DNA of 8,102 nucleotides from Methylaequor sp002691245 (GTDB lineage: Bacteria > Pseudomonadota > Alphaproteobacteria > Methylaequorales > Methylaequoraceae). Positions 1 through 5,489 of this stretch are shown piece after piece. Every line of letters begins with the position of its first letter. Position 1 is the first letter of the stretch. The stretch is taken from contig NZHH01000009.1 of the NCBI GenBank assembly GCA_002691245.1, positions 1 to 8,102 on the forward strand, written 5' to 3'. Both the position numbers and the translations under genes were made by a program. The notes under the pieces are model-generated. The model saw only the letters and a program-made list of their open reading frames with translations, was not told the DNA's origin and ran no database searches.

Positions 1-14
1 ATAAGCAAGTTACT

Positions 15-91
<77 letters not shown>

Positions 92-141
92 ATTTAAGTA
101 GTTTTGGAGAGCAATAATTTTAATTTTAAGGAGAGAGACTT

Positions 142-753
142 ATGTTTAAATACTTATTATTTGCAGTTGTCTTATTATACAATAATGTAACAACCGCCAA
201 TGACTACTTTAAAGCTTTGGAACTTTTTAATAAAAAAAAAATTGAAGAATCTATATTATATTTCAAAAATGTAGCAAATGATTTGAATAACGAGAAGAGA
301 AGCGATGCAATGTTTAATATTGCTTTAATTTACGATAACGGATTTGGAGTGCAAACAGATAAGACCAGGGCTCTATATTATTACGAAGCTGCATCAAAAT
401 TATCAAATAAATATGCTTTATTTAATCTAGGTTGGATGTACTTTAATGGAGATAACGTTAATAAGGATGTTATTAGAGCGTTTAATTTATATAAACTTGC
501 ATCTGATTTTGGTCATCCAAGAGCAATGTATAACTTAGCGAATATGTACTTTTCTGGAACAGGCACTGTAAAAGATATGAAAATGTCTTATAAAATGTTT
601 CTAAAATCAAAAATGAATGGAATCAGTGAAAGTGAATTTTATTTAAAAAAAATATCTGAAACTCTAAAACCCGAGGAGTTGAACCTGCTAAATGCTGAGT
701 TTGATTCACTTATTGAGAAAAAGATTGCTTTACCATCTAGCAACCAGCAATAG
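142..753 (+). CDS. exported Sel1-like (TPR-like) repeat protein
   Basis: This 203-aa protein has an N-terminal signal peptide (hydrophobic residues 4-13, probable cleavage after A19 in VTTA|ND). Three consecutive Sel1-type repeats of exactly 36 residues each follow, at about 54-89, 90-125 and 126-161. Each carries the pattern A-x-x-N-L/I-x-x-x-Y-x-x-G followed by an A-x-x-x-Y/F helix. The remainder (162-203) is a degenerate helix and a polar tail. Sel1 repeats form alpha-solenoids that bind protein partners; secreted ones often act in envelope processes, but no specific partner can be named here. The start is supported by a strong Shine-Dalgarno AAGGAG at 129-134, 7 nt before the ATG. The gene lies 50 nt behind tRNA-Pro with no visible terminator between, so read-through from the tRNA promoter is likely. 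A ten-A run at 232-241 codes for lysines. Confidence 0.9.
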   Translation: MFKYLLFAVVLLYNNVTTANDYFKALELFNKKKIEESILYFKNVANDLNNEKRSDAMFNIALIYDNGFGVQTDKTRALYYYEAASKLSNKYALFNLGWMYFNGDNVNKDVIRAFNLYKLASDFGHPRAMYNLANMYFSGTGTVKDMKMSYKMFLKSKMNGISESEFYLKKISETLKPEELNLLNAEFDSLIEKKIALPSSNQQ

Positions 754-756
754 TTT

Positions 757-921
757 TTAAAGATTAATGATAAATTTTAATATTATCAAAAATAAATAAT
801 AAGAAATTAGAAAGCAGAGAAGAGTTAAAGTAAATTTTAATTTTTTGTATTTGATAAAAATTTTAAAGGAATAGTAGGTATCCAAAAAGGCAAATAGAAA
901 AGCCAATAAATATATATTCAT
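757..921 (-). CDS. possible 54-aa hydrophobic micro-protein
   Basis: An ATG-started open frame of 54 codons ends in TAA, 3 nt from the convergent stop of the Sel1-repeat gene. The predicted protein begins MNIYLLAFLFAFLDTYYSF, continues with a basic stretch (KIFIKYKKLKF), and ends in a second hydrophobic segment (LTLLCFLISYYLFLIILKF). This would make a helical hairpin in the inner membrane. It fills most of the otherwise empty 754-1010 spacer, and several codons end in C (GCC, ACC, TAC, TCC, TGC), which is less expected of random AT-rich DNA. Against it, there is no Shine-Dalgarno sequence, and runs of F, I, K, L, N and Y arise easily from AT-rich sequence. It lies beyond the 1011-1041 terminator, so it would need its own promoter. 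I treat it as a candidate only. Confidence 0.33.
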   Translation of the reverse strand: MNIYLLAFLFAFLDTYYSFKIFIKYKKLKFTLTLLCFLISYYLFLIILKFIINL

Positions 922-1010
922 TAAATCAATAATTTATATTTTGAAAATAAATTTTACAAATTCCTGAAATTTTATATCTTTTAATTATAACTTCCTCCCC
1001 ATGTTAATTA

Positions 1011-1041
1011 GAAAAAAGGCGTTTTTTTAGCGCCTTTTTTC
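1011..1041 (-). terminator. intrinsic terminator, probably bidirectional, overlapping a stop codon
   Basis: This is a perfect 11-bp inverted repeat. GAAAAAAGGCG at 1011-1021 pairs with CGCCTTTTTTC at 1031-1041 around a 9-nt loop. Read on the minus strand it is a GC-capped hairpin running into a U tract, the classic Rho-independent form. The A/T flanks are symmetric, so it should also work on the plus strand. The TAA stop of the minus-strand gene (1027-1029) sits inside the loop, and the codons before it form one arm. It ends the minus-strand run that includes tRNA-Arg. Confidence 0.85.
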
Positions 1042-1356
1042 TTTTGTACATTTATAAATCTTAATAAATTGTCCTTTATATGTTGTCCATCTGTTTGTGT
1101 GTATATTAAATGTGCTTCTTGTATTAAAGATTTTATTGTCAATTATTATTTCATTCTTGGTAAATAATATTACATTGTCAAAAAATGATCCTGAAAAATT
1201 TGATAATGTCATTTCTTCTAAGTTTATAATTTTAACAAAACTTTTACTCAAATTCTTATCGTATGAAGTAGACTTTTCTTTGCAGATCAAGAGCAAATCT
1301 TTCGATTTAATTGAAAAGCTGACGAAAATCATGATTATAATTAACAATTTTGGCAT
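1027..1356 (-). CDS. small exported protein with two cysteines, unknown function
   Basis: I do not recognise a named family for this 109-aa protein. Residues 3-16 are strongly hydrophobic (PKLLIIIMIFVSFSI) and form a signal peptide with cleavage expected near residues 18-19. The mature part is about 90 residues with C25 near its N-terminus and C103 near its C-terminus, a possible disulfide, and looks beta-rich. The gene begins only 10 nt after the CCA end of tRNA-Arg on the same strand, leaving almost no room for a ribosome binding site; none is visible. Codon 9 is an alternative ATG, but it would shorten the signal peptide. The gene is probably made as a tRNA-mRNA joint transcript, and its stop codon lies in the loop of the terminator. 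Its layout resembles the other small exported proteins in this window. Confidence 0.75.
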   Translation of the reverse strand: MPKLLIIIMIFVSFSIKSKDLLLICKEKSTSYDKNLSKSFVKIINLEEMTLSNFSGSFFDNVILFTKNEIIIDNKIFNTRSTFNIHTNRWTTYKGQFIKIYKCTKEKRR

Positions 1357-1366
1357 AGTACATATC

Positions 1367-1443
1367 TGGCGACCCCGGTACGATTCGAACGTACGACCTA
1401 CTGCTTAGAAGGCAGTTGCTCTATCCAGCTGAGCTACGGGGCC
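1367..1443 (-). tRNA. tRNA-Arg, anticodon UCU
   Basis: On the minus strand a complete cloverleaf reads from acceptor GGCCCCG (1443-1437) to CGGGGTC (1377-1371), with one G-U pair, discriminator G and an encoded CCA (1369-1367). The D arm contains TAGCTCAGCTGGATAGAGCA. The anticodon stem ACTGC/GCAGT encloses the loop CTTCTAA, giving anticodon TCT (complement of 1407-1409), which reads AGA and AGG arginine codons. AGA is expected to be the main arginine codon in an AT-rich genome. The T arm holds GTTCGAATC. The small exported protein gene starts 10 nt past its 3' end, and a perfect 8-bp dyad lies 3 nt before its 5' end. Confidence 0.98.
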
Positions 1444-1446
1444 AGG

Positions 1447-1468
1447 TCTTTAATTTATATATTAAAGA
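1447..1468. repeat. 8-bp inverted repeat just upstream of tRNA-Arg
   Basis: TCTTTAAT (1447-1454) and ATTAAAGA (1461-1468) are perfect reverse complements separated by TTATAT. The dyad begins 3 nt before the first base of tRNA-Arg and lies between it and the 261-aa protein gene. It may be a 5'-leader hairpin of the tRNA precursor or part of a promoter region (the spacer reads ATATAA on the minus strand). No U tract follows, so it does not look like a terminator. In such AT-rich DNA chance is possible. Confidence 0.35.
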
Positions 1469-1536
1469 TTAAAAAAATTGAATCATTTCTTTTAATTTAT
1501 TAAAATTATATTTCTTTATACAATCTGATCTTAAAT

Positions 1537-2322
1537 TTACTTTAGTTTTATACTTAGATCATATAACTTTTTTGTAAGTGGATCATTGAGATTAGGTCTA
1601 GTTATGTTAAATGATTTAACAATTTTTCTGAAATCTAATAAATATTTTTTTATGTCGTCTTTATGAGTTTTATGGATGATTTTAACAGCATGCTGATTCC
1701 ATATAAGAGAAATTTTATATGATTTGTCGCTATTTAGTTCAATGTTATTAATCTTATTTTTCTTAAATACAAAAGGTTTATCTAAGAAGTCAAATTCGTC
1801 ATCAAATATTTCTATGGATCTTTGAATTTCTTTTAAAGCATCATCTTTGTGTCTTTCGAGTGATTGCTCTATTCTTTTTCTTTCTTCGCCATAAACATTA
1901 TTGAAAGGATCAATTAAGTCAATCTCAATTTTCTCTTGGAGGTTTTTCTTTATAACCTTCATATTATTTTTTTTTGCAGTAGCATTATAGCAATCTAAAA
2001 TATCGGGATGAGTGTAATCAGGTTTGAGAGTAGAAATTTTTGAATAAAATTTTTTAATTCCATATAAAGCATCTAAGACTTCAATTCTTTTAACTTTTCT
2101 TAATACTTTGATTTTTTCATTTGACCAAAGAAGAAAGATATCAAAATAATTTGTATATATATTGGATGGTTTCCAATGTAACGTAGGTTTGTTTGAGTTA
2201 TAATTCAAAAAAATTTTTTTTTTTTTATTAATGAGCCAATGCTCAATTGATTCATTTATTTTTTTTACAGCTAACCTTTTGTCCTCTTTAAAATAAAATA
2301 AAACCTTATTATTTTTATTCAT
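1537..2322 (-). CDS. cytoplasmic protein of unknown function
   Basis: This 261-aa protein has no signal peptide or membrane segment, and I do not recognise its family. It is highly charged and lysine-rich. The N-terminal 60 residues include a tryptophan-bearing stretch (HWLINKKKK at 28-36, LHWKPSN at 48-54). Residues 125-180 (EERKRIEQSLERHKDDALKEIQRSIEIFDDEFD) are strongly helical and acidic/basic patterned, perhaps a coiled coil. The C-terminal third is again basic with SLIWNQHAVKIIHKTH (205-220). The ATG is preceded by a good Shine-Dalgarno ACGGAG about 6 nt upstream. It follows the small membrane protein gene by 53 nt on the same strand. A 13-A homopolymer on the coding strand encodes K33-K36, so the frame depends on that run being read correctly. 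Confidence 0.78.
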   Translation of the reverse strand: MNKNNKVLFYFKEDKRLAVKKINESIEHWLINKKKKIFLNYNSNKPTLHWKPSNIYTNYFDIFLLWSNEKIKVLRKVKRIEVLDALYGIKKFYSKISTLKPDYTHPDILDCYNATAKKNNMKVIKKNLQEKIEIDLIDPFNNVYGEERKRIEQSLERHKDDALKEIQRSIEIFDDEFDFLDKPFVFKKNKINNIELNSDKSYKISLIWNQHAVKIIHKTHKDDIKKYLLDFRKIVKSFNITRPNLNDPLTKKLYDLSIKLK

Positions 2323-2375
2323 AACTCCGTAATTAACTTTGAACTAATATAAAATCTTCTTCTTATCATAAAGCT

Positions 2376-2663
2376 TTATTTCTTCTTCATTACAAAAAAA
2401 GGAAATAAATTAATGAAAGATAATATAGAGGATATTATTGTTAACAAAATCATCCAATATGTAGTGACAACTTCTGTACAATATTCTAAATTTTTATCAA
2501 TATTTTGATCCTCACAAATTTGACTGTTAGTAAAAAGTTGTTCGAGAATATTATTTTCGGAAAAGTAAATTGTTTTAGTTATAATTGTTATCGAAACAAT
2601 TGATGTTGCTAAAAAAATAAATCCAAAAAGTCCTAGAAAAAACTTTATGATAAAGAACTTCAT
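2376..2663 (-). CDS. small inner-membrane protein with two helices
   Basis: This 95-aa protein has two clear hydrophobic segments (about residues 4-29 and 67-91) joined by an acidic loop of about 37 residues that carries C50 and C62, and it ends in a basic tail (MKKK). With positively charged ends inside, the cysteine-bearing loop should face the periplasm, where the pair could form a disulfide. I do not recognise a family. The start lies 11 nt after the stop of the HD-domain gene, so the two are probably translated from one message. A weak GAAG-type ribosome site lies just upstream. Confidence 0.72.
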   Translation of the reverse strand: MKFFIIKFFLGLFGFIFLATSIVSITIITKTIYFSENNILEQLFTNSQICEDQNIDKNLEYCTEVVTTYWMILLTIISSILSFINLFPFFVMKKK

Positions 2664-2674
2664 AATACATTTCT

Positions 2675-3271
2675 TCAGCTTTTAATTTTATATTCCAACT
2701 CGTTGACATTTCTTTGTAATTTATCTTTCAAAGTTTTATGATTTTTTAGATATTTTTTAATGTTTTTACAAAGAACTTTATAATACCAAAGAATTTCTTC
2801 AGGAGGTTGGTTGTGATTTTTCCATAGTTTTTTCCCAATTTTATTATGATCGTTTATCATACAAGTAAGGCTATGTAACTTGTCACACATAACAACAAGA
2901 AGAGTAGATTGAGATTTTTTTTGCATTGACTCCAAATATTTCTTTTTAAAATTTAACCAGTTCTCTCTATCATAATTTTTACTTTCATGGTCAGAGCATT
3001 GTTTAATAATATTGTAAACTTTAACTCCAAACTTTTTTTTAATGAAATTTGATTTACGACGAAGACTTTCTAACTCGAAGTAGTCATGAATTAAAGCAGC
3101 AATTGCTTCATCAGTATTTCCATTGTTTTCAATTATTAAATTACTTACGGAGGATAAATAATTAAAGTAGGGAAAACTAATACCTTTTCTAAATTTTTCT
3201 TTATAAAAGCTGTATGCAAAATCTAATGCTTTTTTGTAACGAATTGTGTCTATATTTTTTTCCATTGTCAT
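2675..3271 (-). CDS. HD-domain protein of the RelA/SpoT-hydrolase type, altered metal site
   Basis: The 198-aa protein follows the layout of small stand-alone HD proteins related to the (p)ppGpp hydrolase domain of SpoT. ALDFAYSFYKEKFRKGISFPY (15-35) matches the family's A-x-x-x-H/Y-x-x-x-x-R-K-G-x-x-x-P-Y start. AIAALIHDYFE (56-66) holds the HD pair at H62-D63, followed by KKKFGVKVYNIIKQCSD (78-94). Then comes the second conserved aspartate in CDKLHSL (129-135), and the family's LW...EEILWYYKVL tail (149-167). In active members a first metal-binding histidine follows P-Y and an E-D pair follows the HD. Here the aligned position is Y38, and the sequence after HD is YFELE. The enzyme may be inactive or have other chemistry. 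ATGs at codons 1 and 3 are both possible starts. It lies 45 nt after the deacetylase gene. Confidence 0.82.
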   Translation of the reverse strand: MTMEKNIDTIRYKKALDFAYSFYKEKFRKGISFPYFNYLSSVSNLIIENNGNTDEAIAALIHDYFELESLRRKSNFIKKKFGVKVYNIIKQCSDHESKNYDRENWLNFKKKYLESMQKKSQSTLLVVMCDKLHSLTCMINDHNKIGKKLWKNHNQPPEEILWYYKVLCKNIKKYLKNHKTLKDKLQRNVNELEYKIKS

Positions 3272-3316
3272 GTAATAATGTGCAAGTGAAGATTAATATC
3301 AGTTATATGAATTTTT

Positions 3317-4330
3317 TTAAACTTTTTTATAAAAATTATTTAAAACTTTTATGTGTGAAATTATGGCTTTTGCATTTCCCTCAATATTATAACCACCCTC
3401 TAAAATTGATAAAAGTCTTCCATCGCAGTGTTTATGGGCAATTTTTAATACAATCTTTGTCAATTTTTTAAAACCTAAATCTGAAATTTCAAAGCATCCT
3501 AATGGGTCATTTTTTCTACTATCAAACCCTGCTGATATTAAAACAAAGTCTGGTTTAAATAAATTCGCTTTTTTAATCAATATATTCTCGTAGACTTTTA
3601 TTATGTCTTGGTCAGTTGTTCCACAAGGTAAATGAATGTTGACATTAAATCCTTTGCCCTCTCCAGCACCTTTTCTTTCAGGAAAACCAGTACCAGGATA
3701 CGCTTCAAGATTGTGTGTTGAAAAACAAAGTACAGTTGGATCATCATAAAAAAAAAGTTCTGTGGAATTTCCGTGATGATAATCCCAATCTACAATTAAT
3801 ATTTTTTTTTTTTTATGTTTAAGTTGAATATACTTAGCTGCAACAGCTATGTGATTATAGAAACAAAATCCTTCATCTTTTCCTGTGTTAAGTGCATGAT
3901 GACCAGGCGGTCTAGATAAGCAAAATGCATTTTTTATTTCCTTTGTCATTATCTTGTCAACTGCCTGTATACAACCCTTTAATGCAACTCTTGATATGCT
4001 TTCAGCAAGTGAGAAGTTTTTTTTCAGGGAGTCTATGTGGATTTTAGAGTGGATTTGATTTACCCAATGATCAACTGAAATATTAAAATGTATTTTTTCT
4101 ATTAAATTTTCTAATTCTATTTCTTTTAATCCATTGATCGTTTTTTTTATTCTTTCGGGTTGTTCTGGATGGTCATTAGAAAAAATTTTATTAAAAAATA
4201 TTGGATGAGTGAGAACTAATGTTTTTCTTTTTGAATATATTTTTTCAATTGCATGAGCTATCCAATTTATTTTAAGGAGAGTGAAAAACAATATTTTAAA
4301 AGAAAATTGTAAAAACCTTCTCTTACTCAT
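3317..4330 (-). CDS. histone-deacetylase-fold amidohydrolase (class II HDAC / acetylpolyamine hydrolase type), N-terminal export signal
   Basis: This 337-aa protein carries the full zinc-hydrolase site of the arginase/deacetylase superfamily. Substrate-end motif HPEQPERI lies at 54-61, the His dyad is in RPPGHHA (H144, H145), and the zinc ligands are D183 and H185 in DWDYHHGN and D270 in SAGFDSRKNDPLG. The catalytic tyrosine is Y314 in EGGYN. Bacterial members remove acetyl groups from small amines, polyamines or acyl-lysine; the substrate cannot be told here. Residues 1-27 (KRR, then a hydrophobic stretch ending AHA) look like a signal peptide. S-K-R-R-F-L-Q resembles a twin-arginine motif with K for the first R, so the enzyme may fold before export. 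It starts 2 nt after the lipoprotein stop. A 13-A run codes for K173-K176 just before the metal motif. Confidence 0.93.
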   Translation of the reverse strand: MSKRRFLQFSFKILFFTLLKINWIAHAIEKIYSKRKTLVLTHPIFFNKIFSNDHPEQPERIKKTINGLKEIELENLIEKIHFNISVDHWVNQIHSKIHIDSLKKNFSLAESISRVALKGCIQAVDKIMTKEIKNAFCLSRPPGHHALNTGKDEGFCFYNHIAVAAKYIQLKHKKKKILIVDWDYHHGNSTELFFYDDPTVLCFSTHNLEAYPGTGFPERKGAGEGKGFNVNIHLPCGTTDQDIIKVYENILIKKANLFKPDFVLISAGFDSRKNDPLGCFEISDLGFKKLTKIVLKIAHKHCDGRLLSILEGGYNIEGNAKAIISHIKVLNNFYKKV

Positions 4331-4332
4331 TA

Positions 4333-4926
4333 TTATCGAGTAATTGAATAAATCGACTCATAAGTTGATTCATAAACTTTTTTCATCAAGTTACTTAGTG
4401 CCTTTTGGCCTGAGTTAACAGCTCCTTCATGGAGATTACAATCAAAAAAGATATTTTTTTCCCAATTCATGTTTGATGAGATTTCATTAACAATGTTTTT
4501 CGAAGAATTCTCTACTTTTACTTTTAACTTTAATGAAATCTCATAAACACCAGTATTTCTGAGTGTTTTAAAATTCGAGATTCCAGAAAAACTTTCGTAA
4601 GATATTTGAGAAGCAAAATTACTATTTTCTAATTCATCAGGAGATAATTTCATTTTTGAAATTGAGTAGCCATCAAACATTTTGTCTGATAAATTTTTAA
4701 TTGAATTTCTAATTGGATTGTCAAAGTTTAAATCCAATGCCCATGATTCACAATCTTCTGACATAATATTATTAATTAATTTAAAATTTTCAGAAGATAT
4801 ATAAATATTGTGATTACCATCAATTTTAGCTGCTTGAAAGTCCGTTATTGGTTGGATAATGTTTTTACTAAAATCTTTTGTACAACTGTTTAAGGAGATT
4901 ATTAAAAGAATGATTAATGGTTTCAT
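4333..4926 (-). CDS. predicted lipoprotein, unknown function
   Basis: I place the start at the ATG at 4926, giving 197 aa, because it yields a standard lipoprotein signal: K2, a hydrophobic core (LIILLIISL) and lipobox L-N-S-C with C15 as the lipidated residue. An upstream in-frame ATG at 4968 would add 14 residues (MKFSISCYSYIVCV) ahead of that signal and is less likely; neither start has a convincing Shine-Dalgarno. The mature part has two further cysteines (C59 in EDCESW and C163 in FDCNLH) that could pair, and a central region alternating like beta strands (YEISLKLKVKVENSS). No named family is recognised. Its stop is 2 nt from the start of the deacetylase gene, so the two are almost certainly one operon, suggesting both proteins act in the cell envelope. 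Confidence 0.8.
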   Translation of the reverse strand: MKPLIILLIISLNSCTKDFSKNIIQPITDFQAAKIDGNHNIYISSENFKLINNIMSEDCESWALDLNFDNPIRNSIKNLSDKMFDGYSISKMKLSPDELENSNFASQISYESFSGISNFKTLRNTGVYEISLKLKVKVENSSKNIVNEISSNMNWEKNIFFDCNLHEGAVNSGQKALSNLMKKVYESTYESIYSITR

Positions 4927-4982
4927 AACGCACACTATATAAGAATAGCATGAGATTGAAAATTTCATAATATATTTATAAA

Positions 4983-5016
4983 ATATGTGAAAAACGATAT
5001 TTCATTTTTCACATAT
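4983..5016 (-). terminator. AT-rich hairpin, candidate terminator or operator
   Basis: ATATGTGAAAAA (4983-4994) and TTTTTCACATAT (5005-5016) are a perfect 12-bp inverted repeat with a 10-nt spacer. On the minus strand it starts 12 nt after the stop of the small basic ORF and is followed by TTTATAAA, which would suit a weak intrinsic terminator. It also lies just upstream of the lipoprotein gene, where a dyad could be an operator. The sequence does not decide between these roles. Confidence 0.5.
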
Positions 5017-5028
5017 AATATTCAAAAA

Positions 5029-5202
5029 TTAATCCTGGTTTTTGAAAAACTTAAATCCCCAGCGATTTTCAGAAACATCCCATACTCGCCTGGTTTCTCC
5101 AGGTATTTTGATAAGCATATTGTTAAATTTTATCAGATTTTTAGTTAATAACATACTTTTCACTCCATTGTTAAAGTTAATAGGCATGTACTTTTGACGC
5201 AT
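5029..5202 (-). CDS. small basic protein (57 aa, or 41 aa from an inner start)
   Basis: The open frame encodes MRQKYMPINF-NNGVKSMLLT-KNLIKFNNML, then a tail with IPGETRRVWDVSENRWGFKF and ends KNQD. The tail, with two tryptophans and several arginines, is too G+C-rich for chance in this DNA, so I consider the gene real. No family is recognised. Three in-frame starts exist. Codon 17 (5154) has the best ribosome site, GGAG with 8 nt spacing, and would give a 41-aa product. Codons 1 and 6 each lie in a copy of the 9-bp direct repeat AGTACATGC, 15 bp apart. A TAG two codons upstream bounds the long form. The protein has no signal peptide. The AT-rich hairpin follows its stop. A second open frame overlaps its 5' part (5160-5279). 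Confidence 0.6.
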   Translation of the reverse strand: MRQKYMPINFNNGVKSMLLTKNLIKFNNMLIKIPGETRRVWDVSENRWGFKFFKNQD

Positions 5203-5207
5203 GTACT
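5184..5207. repeat. 9-bp direct repeat with 15-bp period
   Basis: GCATGTACT occurs at 5184-5192 and again at 5199-5207. The second copy is also part of a short dyad, CGCAT (5198-5202) with ATGCG (5208-5212) around GTACT. On the minus strand each repeat contains an ATG in the same frame of the small basic ORF. The repeat could be a protein binding site or simply codon coincidence. Confidence 0.45.
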
Positions 5208-5489
5208 ATGCGCCACTTTTAAACCATGTGGATGGAATCTTAAGGTATCATTTTTTACTAAAAAATCAATTAAATCTTTTTATTTTAATTTGGCTTTTAT
5301 AGAAAACAAAATATTAACTAAAAATATATAAAACTTAAATGATTCATGAACAAATACGCTTACTATTGCGAATATAATAAATATATTTATTATAGTCATA
5401 GATTAAAGTTCTCAATAAAATCTGAATCAAGTTAAATTTCTAGTGAAATGGTTATTTTGATTAGATAAGAGAAAAGTTTAAGGGAAGAA
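5203..5489. other. divergent intergenic region
   Basis: This stretch separates the minus-strand small basic ORF from the plus-strand exported-protein gene and should hold both promoters. It contains a 22-bp perfect palindrome (5373-5394), an overlapping minus-strand open frame that lacks a normal start codon (to about 5279), and long A/T runs. I see no RNA gene. On the minus strand TTGAGA (about 5412-5407) lies 15 nt from a TATAAT in the palindrome, a weak promoter candidate for the small ORF. Confidence 0.4.
5373..5394. repeat. 22-bp perfect palindrome
   Basis: The half-site TATAATAAATA (5373-5383) is exactly mirrored on the other strand, with no spacer. Each arm begins with TATAAT, so the site presents a -10-like hexamer on both strands. 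It lies about 95 nt before the exported two-cysteine protein gene and about 170 nt before the divergent small ORF. It could be an operator or a bidirectional promoter element, but it is made only of A and T, which raises the odds of chance. Confidence 0.4.

Noticed and set aside
1097..1408. 103-codon plus-strand frame crossing the tRNA-Arg gene
   Set aside because: It lies antisense to the exported-protein gene and runs into the tRNA; its C-terminal residues are just translated antisense tRNA. It has no ribosome site.
1483..1510. TTTTAAT/ATTAAAA type A/T dyads in the spacer before tRNA-Arg
   Set aside because: Stem is all A/T with a two-base loop; such dyads occur widely in this composition and no U tract follows.
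3214..3471. 85-codon plus-strand frame
   Set aside because: It is the antisense shadow of the ends of the deacetylase and HD genes, both of which have clear family motifs on the other strand.
5201..5302. 33-codon plus-strand frame starting MYYAPLLNHVDGILRY
   Set aside because: It has no ribosome site, is antisense to the 5' part of the small basic ORF, and its tail is only A/T-driven hydrophobic residues.
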